Positions 5,410-12,963 of a stretch of DNA of 17,801 bases are shown here, in pieces (the first letter of the stretch is position 1; every line of letters starts with the position of its first letter). Position numbers and translations under genes: made by a program. This stretch comes from Calditenuis sp032249575. GTDB lineage: Archaea; Thermoproteota; Nitrososphaeria_A; Caldarchaeales; Calditenuaceae. The stretch is from NCBI GenBank assembly GCA_032249575.1, contig JAVVHL010000016.1, positions 1 through 17,801 of the forward strand. Reading direction: 5' to 3'. A model generated the notes under the pieces. That model worked only from the letters and a program-made list of their open reading frames with translations, searched no databases and had not been told where the DNA came from.

Positions 5410-7734
5410 ATGGGGAGGTACGTCGGCCAACCGATTAAGCGGAGGGAGGACCTGCCGCTGATCCAGGGCAAGGGCAGGTACGTCGACGACATCAAGGTGG
5501 AGGGGGTCCTTTACGTCGGGTTCGTGAGGTCGCCACACGCCCACGCCAGGATCAAGTCGATCGACCTGAGCAAGGCCGAGAAGCATCCGGACGCGGTGGG
5601 CTTCCTCACGCCCGACGAGGCAGTTCCGATGCACTCCTGGATGAAGTACCCTGGCCTCAGGCACCCTCCGAGGTACTCGCTGGCAAGGGGGAAGGCGAGG
5701 TTCGTAGGCGAACCGGTGGTCGCGGTCGCTGCAAGGAGCAGGTACTCGCTCGACGACGTAATCGAGCTGGTCGAGGTGGAGTACGAGCCCCTGAAGCCGG
5801 TGGTGAACGCGGAGGAGGCGATGAAGCCCGGAGCTCCGCTGCTTTACGAGGAGTGGGGGGACAACGTGATCATGCACACGCGTTTCAAGACCGGCGACGT
5901 GGAGGCCGCCTTCGCCAAAGCCGACCTGATCGTCAAGGAGCGCCTGACGAACCAGAGGTACGCGCCGACGCCGATCGAGGGAAGGGGAATACTGGTCGTC
6001 CCCAACCCGGTAACCGGAGAGCTGACGATCTACGACTCGACACAGTTCCCGCACGTCCTGATGACCTACCTCTCGGAGGTCCTCGGATATCCGGAGAGCA
6101 AGATCCGTGTGATAGCTCCTGACGTAGGAGGCGGGTTCGGGCCGAAGTCGAGCGTCTGGCAGGAGGAGGTGGCCGCCGTCCAGCTGGCCCTCAAGCTCGG
6201 GAGGCCCGTCAAGTGGATCGAGACGAGGAGGGAGCACATGTTGGTCTGCGGTCACGAGAGGGAGCAGATCCACTACGTCGAGGCCGCCTTCACCCGTGAC
6301 GGCAGGCTCCTCGGCATCAGGGACAGGGTGATCTGCGACGTGGGAGTTTACGGAGCGTTCTGGACGGAGACTCAGCCGGTCATGGTGACGATGGCCGCCA
6401 TCCCAGGTCCCTACGACTTCTCCAACTACGAGTACGAGGTCTACTGCGTGGTCACCAACAAGGCTCCCTACTCGCCCCACAGGGGCTTCGGGAGGCCGGT
6501 GGCAGCTTTCGTGATCGAGAGGATCATGGACATCGCAGCGAGGAGGTTGGGCATCGATCCGGCTGAGATCAGGATGAGGAATTTGATAAGGCCCGAGCAG
6601 ATGCCGTACAAGAACCCGCACAACGTCGTCTACGACAGCGGCGATTACCCGACGGCGCTCAGGAAGCTGCTCGAGTTCGCGGACTACGAGGGATGGAGGA
6701 AGAAGCAGAGGGAACTGAGGAAGCAGGGCAGATACATAGGGATAGGGCTGGCGATGTACGTCGAGTACACAGCGCCGAGCAGCGAGAGGCTCTCGAAGGG
6801 CCTCGGATGGGAGGTGGGAGGGTACGACACCGCGACCGTCAGGATCGAACCGACAGGGAAGGTGCTCGTCCTCACAGGGACAGCGAGCCAGGGCCAAGGC
6901 CACTACACGGTCTACGCACAGATAGCTGCCGACGCGCTAGGAGCTAGGCTCGAGGACGTCGAGGTGATAGAAGGCGACAGCAAGCTGGCACCATGGGGGC
7001 TCGGAGCGTGGGCGAGCAGGAGCACCGTCGTCATCGGAGGTGCGATCATCAGGGCCTGCGAGCAGCTCAGGGCCAAGGTCCTCAGGATAGCGGCCCACCT
7101 GCTCGAGGCGAGGCCGGAGGACCTTGTGATCGAGGATAGCAGGATATACGTGAAGGACGCTCCGGAGAGGTACGTGACGCTGGCAGACGTAGCCAAGGTC
7201 GCCGTCAGGGACACGGGGAAGCTTCCTCCCGGTGAGGAGCCCGGGCTCACGGTGACCATGACCTACGAGCCGAAGGCCTTCACGACCTGCAGCTACGCCG
7301 TCCACATGGCGGTCGTCGAGGCAGACCCGGAGACCGGGGCCTTCAGGGTGCTGAAGTACTACGTGCTGGACGACGCGGGCGTTGTGGTGAACCCGATGCT
7401 GGTGGAGGGGCAGGTCCACGGAGCGTTGGCCCACGGCTTCGGAGGTGCGGTGATGGAGGAGCTCGTCTACAACCAGGACGGCCAGCTGCTCACCTCCAAC
7501 TTCGCCGAGTACCTGATACCGAGCGCCCTAGAGATGTTCGACGTGGAGCTCACCCACACCGTGACACCTTCGCCGAACCCAGGAGGCTTCAAGGGTATGG
7601 GAGAAGGCGGTGCGATAGGTGCGCCGGCTGCGATCGCCAACGCGGTCGAGGACGCCCTCCACGAGCTCGGCCTGAAGGTGACCGATACTCCCCTGAAGCC
7701 AGACTACATTCTCTCGAGGATCGGAAGGAGGTAG
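5410..7734 (+). CDS. Mo hydroxylase catalytic subunit 1 (xanthine dehydrogenase family)
   Basis: Molybdopterin-binding large subunit of the xanthine dehydrogenase/aldehyde oxidase/CoxL family, which hydroxylates substrates with water-derived oxygen at a Mo centre. From the ATG at 5410 it has 774 residues, full length for the family. Motifs in order: the aldehyde oxidase a/b hammerhead domain at the N-terminus (GKGRYVDDIKVEG, RSPHAHARI), the cofactor loop GGGFGPK from residue 240, HRGFGRP around 358, TGTASQGQGH at 489-498, and GMGEGGAIG with the catalytic base Glu732. The AYxCSFR motif of true CO dehydrogenase is absent, so it is form II-like with unknown substrate. An alternative GTG at 5404 overlaps the M20 stop, suggesting translational coupling. 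No FAD (CoxM) or [2Fe-2S] (CoxS) subunit gene is adjacent. Confidence 0.92.
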   Translation: MGRYVGQPIKRREDLPLIQGKGRYVDDIKVEGVLYVGFVRSPHAHARIKSIDLSKAEKHPDAVGFLTPDEAVPMHSWMKYPGLRHPPRYSLARGKARFVGEPVVAVAARSRYSLDDVIELVEVEYEPLKPVVNAEEAMKPGAPLLYEEWGDNVIMHTRFKTGDVEAAFAKADLIVKERLTNQRYAPTPIEGRGILVVPNPVTGELTIYDSTQFPHVLMTYLSEVLGYPESKIRVIAPDVGGGFGPKSSVWQEEVAAVQLALKLGRPVKWIETRREHMLVCGHEREQIHYVEAAFTRDGRLLGIRDRVICDVGVYGAFWTETQPVMVTMAAIPGPYDFSNYEYEVYCVVTNKAPYSPHRGFGRPVAAFVIERIMDIAARRLGIDPAEIRMRNLIRPEQMPYKNPHNVVYDSGDYPTALRKLLEFADYEGWRKKQRELRKQGRYIGIGLAMYVEYTAPSSERLSKGLGWEVGGYDTATVRIEPTGKVLVLTGTASQGQGHYTVYAQIAADALGARLEDVEVIEGDSKLAPWGLGAWASRSTVVIGGAIIRACEQLRAKVLRIAAHLLEARPEDLVIEDSRIYVKDAPERYVTLADVAKVAVRDTGKLPPGEEPGLTVTMTYEPKAFTTCSYAVHMAVVEADPETGAFRVLKYYVLDDAGVVVNPMLVEGQVHGALAHGFGGAVMEELVYNQDGQLLTSNFAEYLIPSALEMFDVELTHTVTPSPNPGGFKGMGEGGAIGAPAAIANAVEDALHELGLKVTDTPLKPDYILSRIGRR
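7725..7732 (+). promoter_or_regulatory. Strong Shine-Dalgarno site before the second Mo-hydroxylase gene
   Basis: AAGGAGGT matches the 16S anti-SD closely and ends 5 nt before the ATG at 7738, overlapping the upstream stop codon. It fixes the start of the second subunit. It also contrasts with the leaderless first genes of most units in the window. Confidence 0.7.
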
Positions 7735-7737
7735 GTC

Positions 7738-10047
7738 ATGTCGAGGGCGGAGCTGCTTCTGGAGAGGAAGCCGGAGTACTCGGTGATCGGCAAGCCCGTC
7801 CCGAAGGTGGACGGCGACATCAAGGTGACAGGCGCTGCAAGGTACGTCGACGACGTGAAGCTTCCGAACATGCTTTACGCGAAGGTCCTGAGGAGCCCCT
7901 ACCCCCACGCCCGCATCAGGAAGATTGACGTCTCTGGAGCCCTCAGGGTGCCAGGTGTTGTGGCGGTCGTTACGGCGTACGACTTCAAGCTCGGTCGCCT
8001 CGGCATCCTTCAGGACCACCCGCCCTTGAAAGGCGACAAGGTTAGGTCTGTCAGGGACGAAGTGGCGGCGGTAGCTGCGATCGACGAAGAGACTGCCGAG
8101 AGGGCCATCGAGGAGATAACGGTGGAGTATGAGGAGCTTCCGGCGGTCTTCGATCCGATCGAGGCGATGGGTGAGGGGGCTCCGCTGGTCCACGAGGAGC
8201 TGGGTACCAACGTCGCGCCGATCAGGTTCACGTTCTACTCGCACCAGCCTGAGGAGATCGAGGGGGTCTTCGAGAGGGCGAGGGCCGTCGTAGAGGGAGA
8301 GTTCAGGACACAATACACGAACGCGTCACCTCTGGGGACGATGGGCGTCGTGGCCCACTACGACCCGGCCGGCTACCTGACGGTCTACACGAACACGCAG
8401 GCTCCCTTCCTGTACAGGAGGGACCTGGCGAGGGTCCTGGAGATGGACCCGATGAGGATAAGGGTGGTCCAGACGGAGATCGGCGGCTCCTTCGGGAGGG
8501 GGATGGACCTCTACCCGCCGGACGTGATCGCGTGCCTCCTCTCGATCAAGGCGAGAGCACCGGTCAGGCTGGTCTACACGAGGCAAGAGGAGCTGATGTA
8601 CGCGCCTCCGAGGCAGCCGGTGATCGTCAGGATGAGGACCGCAGCGGACAGGGACGGGAGGCTACTCGCGAGGGAGGCGAAGGTCGTCCTCGACGCGGGG
8701 CCGTACGTCTCGTGGGGTCCCTACGACGGGAGGGTGATGATGGTCACAACGACCAGCATGTACAACGTGCCGTACGTCGCCTTCGACGCCAAGGTCGTCT
8801 ACACCAACAACCCCTACACAGGGACGCAACGCGGAGCTGGGAACCCGCAGATCACGTTCGCGATAGAGCAGCAGATGGACGAGCTGGCGGAGGAGCTGGG
8901 GATCGACCCGGTCGAGTTCAGGATCCTCAACGCCAACAGGCCCAACACCGTCACGCCTCAGGGGATCAGGATCACTACGTGCGCCATGGCTGAGGCGATC
9001 AGGAAGGCGGCCGAGCTGATAGGGTGGAGGGGTAGGGGATCGCTGGGGCCGAACAGAGGTATCGGCATGGCCTGCTACTTCCACGTGGGAGGAGGGGCGA
9101 GGATTTACAGGTCCGACGGGTGCGGTGCGATAATCGTGGCCGACGACTTCGGGCAGATCTCCCTAGTCACCGGATCGACCGACATCGGGACCGGTTCGGA
9201 TACGGCCCTTGCCCAGATCGTAGCCGAGGTCCTGGGCGTTCCTGTGGGCTGGGTGAGGGTCGTGAACGACGTGGACACCTCCTTCAGGCCTTGGGACGTC
9301 GGCACGCATGCCAGCAGGGCCACCTTCATCGCCGGTAACGCGGCGCTGATGGCCGCCAGGGAGGCGAGGAGGGTCCTCGTTAAGGGAGCGGCGGAGGTCC
9401 TCGGGGTCGACGAGGAGGACGTCGAGCTGAAGGACGGCTTCGCCTTCTCCAAGAGGGATCCCAGCAAGAGGATCGAGATACCGAAGCTCATCAGGCGCAT
9501 CCACTTCAGGGAGAAGGGGAACGTGGTCCTCGCGACGGCCTTCTACGACCCTCCGAACGAGATGCAGGACGACCGGTGGTACGGCAACATATCGGCCACT
9601 TACACCTTCGGCTGCCAGGCGGTCCAGGTATGGGTAGATCCGGAGACGATGCAGGTCTTCGTGGAGAGGGTCGTATCGGTCCACGACGTCGGAAGGGTCC
9701 TTAACCCCCTGACGGCCGAGGGACAGGTCCACGGCGGCGTGGCGATGGGTTTAGGCCTCTCGCTCTTCGAGGAGCTCGTGGTGGAGAGGGGGGCGGTCGT
9801 CAACTCGACGCTGATGGACTACCTGCTGCCGACGGCTATGGAGGTTCCTCCGGAGATCCAGGCGGTCTTCGTGGGCGATGACGACCCCGAGGGTCCCTTC
9901 GGCGCGAAAGGCCTCGGGGAGACTGGGACCGTGCCTACCGCTGCCGCGGTTGCGAACGCCATCTACGACGCCATAGGCGTCAGGCCGAGGAGGACGCCGA
10001 TCACGCCCGAATACCTGTGGAGGCTGAAGCGCGGCGAATCCAAGTGA
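7738..10047 (+). CDS. Mo hydroxylase catalytic subunit 2 (xanthine dehydrogenase family)
   Basis: A second full-length (769 residues) molybdopterin-binding subunit of the xanthine dehydrogenase family, clearly diverged from the first. Motifs in order: N-terminal hammerhead (GAARYVDDVKLPN, LRSPYPHARI), IGGSFGRGMD from about residue 248, TQRGAG at 363-368, DIGTGSDTALAQIVAEVLG from 482, and GAKGLGETG with the catalytic base Glu728. The glutamine-rich pterin loop seen in subunit 1 (QGQGH) is replaced by DIGTGSDT, a variant found in the 4-hydroxybenzoyl-CoA reductase-like branch. This suggests the two subunits act on different substrates or form a heteromeric enzyme. The ATG follows the upstream stop by 3 nt with a strong SD. 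Partner FAD and iron-sulfur subunits are not in the window. Confidence 0.92.
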   Translation: MSRAELLLERKPEYSVIGKPVPKVDGDIKVTGAARYVDDVKLPNMLYAKVLRSPYPHARIRKIDVSGALRVPGVVAVVTAYDFKLGRLGILQDHPPLKGDKVRSVRDEVAAVAAIDEETAERAIEEITVEYEELPAVFDPIEAMGEGAPLVHEELGTNVAPIRFTFYSHQPEEIEGVFERARAVVEGEFRTQYTNASPLGTMGVVAHYDPAGYLTVYTNTQAPFLYRRDLARVLEMDPMRIRVVQTEIGGSFGRGMDLYPPDVIACLLSIKARAPVRLVYTRQEELMYAPPRQPVIVRMRTAADRDGRLLAREAKVVLDAGPYVSWGPYDGRVMMVTTTSMYNVPYVAFDAKVVYTNNPYTGTQRGAGNPQITFAIEQQMDELAEELGIDPVEFRILNANRPNTVTPQGIRITTCAMAEAIRKAAELIGWRGRGSLGPNRGIGMACYFHVGGGARIYRSDGCGAIIVADDFGQISLVTGSTDIGTGSDTALAQIVAEVLGVPVGWVRVVNDVDTSFRPWDVGTHASRATFIAGNAALMAAREARRVLVKGAAEVLGVDEEDVELKDGFAFSKRDPSKRIEIPKLIRRIHFREKGNVVLATAFYDPPNEMQDDRWYGNISATYTFGCQAVQVWVDPETMQVFVERVVSVHDVGRVLNPLTAEGQVHGGVAMGLGLSLFEELVVERGAVVNSTLMDYLLPTAMEVPPEIQAVFVGDDDPEGPFGAKGLGETGTVPTAAAVANAIYDAIGVRPRRTPITPEYLWRLKRGESK

Positions 10048-10087
10048 CACCGCGTCAGCTCGCGGAGCAAACCCTCGCTTTCCATTC

Positions 10088-10098
10088 CCTCTTTTTTC
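10088..10098 (+). terminator. T-run after the Mo-hydroxylase operon
   Basis: A pyrimidine stretch with six T residues (10092-10097) lies about 45 bp after the operon's last stop codon and just before the end of the convergent amidase gene. This fits archaeal T-run termination. I see no matching T tract on the minus strand for the amidase transcript. Confidence 0.5.
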
Positions 10099-10107
10099 GC
10101 TCGACGG

Positions 10108-11478
10108 TCAGGGAAGGGGAGGAAGACCTATCCTGCCCACCAGCCGCTCGACTGCCATGGCGACGGATAGCACGGTCCTGTCGTCGAAAAGGTCTCCCAC
10201 GACTTGGACACCTATCGGCAGGCCTTCCCTCGAGAGGCCGCAGGGCACCGATACGGCAGGAGCGCCGACGAGGTTGAAGGGCTCGACGTTCCTGAGGAGG
10301 GCGGACCTGACGTCGAGGGTCTCTCCGTCCACGTTCACCGTCTGCTGATCCACCTTCGGTGCCGTCACGATCGTCGTCGGCATCAAGAGCGCGTCGACCT
10401 CGCTGAAAAGGGACCTGAAGGCGGAGGTGAGCTTCGGGATCAGGCGGAGCGCGTTGACGTACACCGGTCCTGGTGTGAGGAGGCCCTGTAGCCCCCTCTC
10501 CCTCAGCTCCTCGCTGACGTCCTGCGGCCTCTCCCTCAGGAGCCTTCCGTAAACCGCGGCAAACTCGACGTGGGAGATGACACTCCGCGCGAACCTCATC
10601 AGCCTCACCTCAGGCACCTCCACCTCGACGATCCTGGCACCCTCGGACTCGAGCCTCCCGAGCAGCCCATCGAAGGACCTCCTGACGTCCTCCTCCAGCA
10701 GCTCGCAGAAGTGCTTCCTCGGCACGCCCAGCACGGTTCCCCTCAACCTCCTCGGCCTCAGAGGGTAGAGCTTCGGTGCCTTACGGACGGCGACGCTCAG
10801 GTCCTTCCCGTCCGGGCCCATCAGGGACGAAGCGAGGAGGGCCGCATCCTCCACGGTCCTAGTTATCACCCCAACGGTGTCGATCGTCCAGCTCAGGGGC
10901 ATGACGCCGTGCCTGCTGATCAGTCCGTAGGTCGGCTTGTAGCCCACCAGGCCGCAGAGGGCCGCTGGCACCCTCACGGACCCTCCGGTATCGGTTCCGA
11001 TGGCTCCCAAGCTCATCCCCGTCGCCACCGCCACAGCCCCTCCGCTGGTCGAGCCTCCAGGATACCTGCCCTCCTTCCAGGGGTTCACGGCGGTCCCGAA
11101 GTGGGGATTGAAGCCCGTGATGCCGAAGGTCAGCTCGTGGAGGTTGTTCTTGCCTATGAGCGTGACAGACGCGTTCAGGAGGCGCTCGACGACGGTCGCG
11201 TTCTCCGAGGCGACGTTGTCCCTGAAAGCTACCGATCCGGCAGTGGTTGGGTAACCCTTGACGTGGATCAGGTCCTTGACCGAGATCACCGCGCCTGCCA
11301 GCGGCCCCCTCTTCCCTCCCTTCCTCAGCGGCTTCTCGAAGACGGTGATGAAGGCCCTGAACCTGCCGTCATAACGCCTGATGAGGTCGAGGCAAGAGGC
11401 CGCTATCTCCTCCGGGTCTAGCTCGCCCCTTTTGACCAGCCTGACGGCCTCCGCTATCGTCAGCTCACGGCCTCTCAT
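10108..11478 (-). CDS. Amidase-signature family hydrolase (GatA/AtzE-like)
   Basis: Amidase-signature enzyme that hydrolyses a C-N amide bond with a Ser-cisSer-Lys triad; probably cytosolic, 456 residues. The triad is visible: Lys68 in ISVKDLIH, cis-Ser143 in PGGSTSGGAVAVA, and nucleophile Ser167 in GTDTGGSVRVPAA. GLVGYKPTYGLISRHG and DTVGVITRTVEDAALL follow, as in GatA and related amidases. It starts inside the end of a 64-residue upstream gene with a 14 bp overlap. That small protein resembles the GatC/AtzG partners of amidases. No GatB is present, so a metabolic amidase is more likely than tRNA-dependent amidotransferase, though a dispersed GatCAB cannot be excluded. It faces the M20/Mo-hydroxylase operon, suggesting a shared catabolic role (inference). 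Confidence 0.88.
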   Translation of the reverse strand: MRGRELTIAEAVRLVKRGELDPEEIAASCLDLIRRYDGRFRAFITVFEKPLRKGGKRGPLAGAVISVKDLIHVKGYPTTAGSVAFRDNVASENATVVERLLNASVTLIGKNNLHELTFGITGFNPHFGTAVNPWKEGRYPGGSTSGGAVAVATGMSLGAIGTDTGGSVRVPAALCGLVGYKPTYGLISRHGVMPLSWTIDTVGVITRTVEDAALLASSLMGPDGKDLSVAVRKAPKLYPLRPRRLRGTVLGVPRKHFCELLEEDVRRSFDGLLGRLESEGARIVEVEVPEVRLMRFARSVISHVEFAAVYGRLLRERPQDVSEELRERGLQGLLTPGPVYVNALRLIPKLTSAFRSLFSEVDALLMPTTIVTAPKVDQQTVNVDGETLDVRSALLRNVEPFNLVGAPAVSVPCGLSREGLPIGVQVVGDLFDDRTVLSVAMAVERLVGRIGLPPLP

Positions 11479-11659
11479 ATCTCGACACCATCCCGTGGAG
11501 AGGCATCGGGTCCTCGAGCCCGACCTCCTCCTCGATCGCCCGCATCATGTGGTGGAGCCTCTGGACCTGTTGGAGCACCTTGTCCTTGGGATAGGTCTCG
11601 ACGCCGAGGAACTCGGACAGCGCGCTCAAGAGGTCACCCGATCTCTCGGCCGACGACAT
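11465..11659 (-). CDS. Small GatC/AtzG-like amidase partner
   Basis: A 64-residue protein encoded immediately upstream of, and overlapping, the amidase by 14 bp, so the two are almost certainly translated together. It reads as two short helices (SGDLLSALSEFLG and KDKVLQQVQRLHHMMRAIEEEVG) followed by an extended proline-containing tail ending SRYERP. That plan matches GatC and the DUF4089/AtzG small subunits, which wrap around the amidase and stabilise it. At 64 residues it is nearer AtzG in size than GatC. Similarity is by shape and context, not strong motif identity. The start ATG is clear, and a TATA-like TTGAAAGCTC lies about 25-34 bp upstream. Confidence 0.6.
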   Translation of the reverse strand: MSSAERSGDLLSALSEFLGVETYPKDKVLQQVQRLHHMMRAIEEEVGLEDPMPLHGMVSRYERP

Positions 11660-11912
11660 CGTACCTGCCTGATGAAGGGCGAGCTTTCAACCCGCTCTCG
11701 TCTGCAGGGTCCATCTCCTCTCCTGCGAGCGCCTACCTCCGTTCTGGGTCTCCAAGCCCTATCGGTGCTGGCGACATCATTTGGGCGTAGCATGTGGGTC
11801 GAGTGAGTCGGCCTTTGAACCGGGTGCCCTAGAGGTGTGCACTCCTTCTCCCGATTGCGGCTTCACCTCGGCGATGGGACTATATGTCACCGGAGATCGT
11901 ATAAGCGTGGGC
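11660..11912. other. Intergenic region between the amidase pair and tRNA-Gln
   Basis: I see no gene on either strand. Its left part holds the minus-strand promoter region of the amidase pair (TTGAAAGCTC on the minus strand, near 11683-11693). Its right end holds the TATA box of the tRNA gene. Frames crossing it have no family resemblance and no codon bias like the neighbouring genes. Confidence 0.4.
11879..11888 (+). promoter_or_regulatory. TATA-like box for tRNA-Gln
   Basis: ACTATATGTC is centred about 29 bp before the first base of the tRNA, the normal archaeal tRNA promoter position. Confidence 0.55.
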
Positions 11913-11934
11913 AGCCCGGTCGTCTAGCGGTCAA

Positions 11935-11960
11935 ACCACCTGGCCGGAAGGTGGGATCAG
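11935..11960 (+). other. tRNA-Gln intron 1 (D loop, between positions 21 and 22)
   Basis: This 26 nt intron fits a bulge-helix-bulge splice motif. The central 4 bp helix is GGTC (11929-11932) with GATC (11955-11958), including one G-U pair. The 5' bulge is AAA (11933-11935) and the 3' bulge is AGG (11959-11961). The intron's own hairpin is CCACCT/AGGTGG (11936-11954). Cutting after the second base of each bulge restores the exact tRNA-Gln D arm. Confidence 0.85.
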
Positions 11961-11976
11961 GGATTCCGGGCTCTGG

Positions 11977-11993
11977 ATCCCTCGGGAGGGGAT
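11977..11993 (+). other. tRNA-Gln intron 2 (canonical, position 37/38)
   Basis: This 17 nt intron fits a bulge-helix-bulge motif. The central helix is CTCT (11971-11974) with GGGG (11988-11991), with G-U pairs. The 5' bulge is GG/A, the 3' bulge is AT/C, and a short TCC/GGA hairpin forms in the intron. Removal leaves the 7-base loop CTCTGGC on a perfect 5 bp stem. Confidence 0.85.
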
Positions 11994-12067
11994 CCCCGGA
12001 GACGCCGGTTCGAATCCGGCCCGGGCTACCATTTTCATGTCCTCCACCCTACGCTGAGTCTCCACAT

Positions 12068-12077
12068 CGAAAAATCG
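12068..12077 (+). promoter_or_regulatory. TATA-like box for the PAC2-family gene
   Basis: CGAAAAATCG is centred about 26 bp before the ATG at 12099. A second, more AT-rich element (ATCAATATTAAC, 12122-12133) lies inside the annotated start and could instead serve an in-frame TTG at 12147 or 12165. Confidence 0.35.
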
Positions 12078-12098
12078 AGATCACGCTGATCCGTCCGG

Positions 12099-12914
12099 AT
12101 GCCGCAAGTTGCCCTGGGCGCATCAATATTAACACCTGAGAACGGTTTGGCGGAGGGTGGGCACTTGGTCTTCGAGCTGATAGAGGAGCAGGGGCCCATC
12201 GTGCAGGGCAGAAAGGTCCTGATCGATGTGGGCCCTGCTCCCGGTGCAGTAGGGCTTGTCACCGCGAGCGTCCTGATCGAGTCCCGGAGAGGCGAGAGGG
12301 TCCTTAGGGTCTTCTCGCCGCACTTCCCGCAGGTATCTCTGATCGACAACGAGGGGGTATCGAGCCTCCCTGTCGTGGAGCTCCACCAAGTGACAGACGG
12401 CACCAACGTCGTGGTCCTGACGCGGAACTTCGTCGTCGAGTCGACCGAGGCCGGTGAGGCGGTGGCGAGGAGCGTGATCGAGCGGATAGGGTTGCACGAG
12501 ATCGATATGTTGATCGTGATCACCAGCGGCAGGTTCTCCGGAACCGGCGACGTCTACGCTGCCTCCAACGACTATCAGCTCCTGAGGAAGGCCGTCGACT
12601 GCGGAGCCAAGGTCCTCTCTTCCGTCGAGAACCTCCCAGTTGACCGGCTCACCTCCTCGCTGATGAGGAAGGCGATGACGTCCGGAGTGAAGACGCTCCT
12701 CGTGCTGGCAGACACTGAGGGCCTTCTCCCCGACTTCAGATCGGCGAAGAAGGTGACCCAGTTCCTCTCAGCCCTCCTCAAGATCGAGATCGACACCAAG
12801 AAGCTCGACGAGGAGATCGCGAGGCAGCAGGCCTTCCTCAAGCAGATGGAGGAGGCCTTCAGCGAGCTCGGAGAGGAGGAGAGGCGCGAGGGCCGGCCGA
12901 CTTACATCGGGTAG
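12099..12914 (+). CDS. PAC2-family protein (proteasome assembly chaperone-like)
   Basis: PAC2/PAC1-like protein, related to the eukaryotic proteasome assembly chaperones and archaeal PbaA/PbaB, which bind the C-termini of 20S proteasome subunits. From ATG 12099 it has 271 residues. Family features are VLIDVGPAPGAVGLVTASVLIE, FSPHFPQVSLIDNEG, and the SGRFSGTGDVYAAS and VLADTEGLLPDF regions. The C-terminal 50 residues (KKLDEEIARQQAFLKQMEEAFSELGEEERRE) look like a coiled coil, as in many archaeal PAC2 proteins. The first 22 residues are poorly conserved and in less GC-rich codons. TTG starts at 12147 or 12165 are therefore possible, the latter placing the start just before LVFELIEE. It is monocistronic, between tRNA-Gln and convergent AglB. 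No proteasome gene is in the window. Confidence 0.82.
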   Translation: MPQVALGASILTPENGLAEGGHLVFELIEEQGPIVQGRKVLIDVGPAPGAVGLVTASVLIESRRGERVLRVFSPHFPQVSLIDNEGVSSLPVVELHQVTDGTNVVVLTRNFVVESTEAGEAVARSVIERIGLHEIDMLIVITSGRFSGTGDVYAASNDYQLLRKAVDCGAKVLSSVENLPVDRLTSSLMRKAMTSGVKTLLVLADTEGLLPDFRSAKKVTQFLSALLKIEIDTKKLDEEIARQQAFLKQMEEAFSELGEEERREGRPTYIG

Positions 12915-12963
12915 AGCTTACGTTTACTGACGTCACGTCACCATACAAATGAGGACCCAGTTT

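Larger units (their letters stand above)
11913..12031 (+). tRNA. tRNA-Gln(CUG) with two introns, CCA encoded
   Basis: The acceptor stem pairs AGCCCGG (11913-11919) with CCGGGCT (12021-12027); discriminator A is followed by encoded CCA. The D stem is GTCT (11922-11925) with GGAT (11961-11964). The anticodon stem is CCGGG (11966-11970) with CCCGG (11995-11999). The variable loop is AGAC and the T arm is GCCGG-TTCGAAT-CCGGC. Two insertions must be removed: 26 nt in the D loop and 17 nt at the canonical position in the anticodon loop. The mature RNA is then 76 nt, with a normal D loop (AGCGGTCAA) and anticodon CTG at 11973-11975. The A1-U72 pair is typical of archaeal tRNA-Gln. Confidence 0.9.

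Noticed and set aside
5395..6903. 502-codon minus-strand open frame
   Set aside because: It is antisense to the Mo-hydroxylase gene. High GC keeps reverse frames open; its composition is Arg/Leu/Val/His-rich with no family motif.
5404..10047. Carbon monoxide dehydrogenase (CoxL form I)
   Set aside because: Neither large subunit has the AYxCSFR active-site motif, and no CoxM or CoxS gene is present.
10570..11421. 283-codon plus-strand frame over the amidase
   Set aside because: It is a shadow of the amidase gene, whose catalytic triad is intact on the other strand.
11959..11982. Alternative tRNA-Gln anticodon stem AGGGA/TCCCT
   Set aside because: It would leave a 14-base loop and a very long variable region. 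The CCGGG/CCCGG stem gives a normal loop, a 4-nt variable region and clean splice motifs.
12928..12940. TGACGTCA palindrome with an extra CGTCA half-site
   Set aside because: It lies between two convergent genes with no start codon to regulate; an 8 bp palindrome can easily occur by chance.
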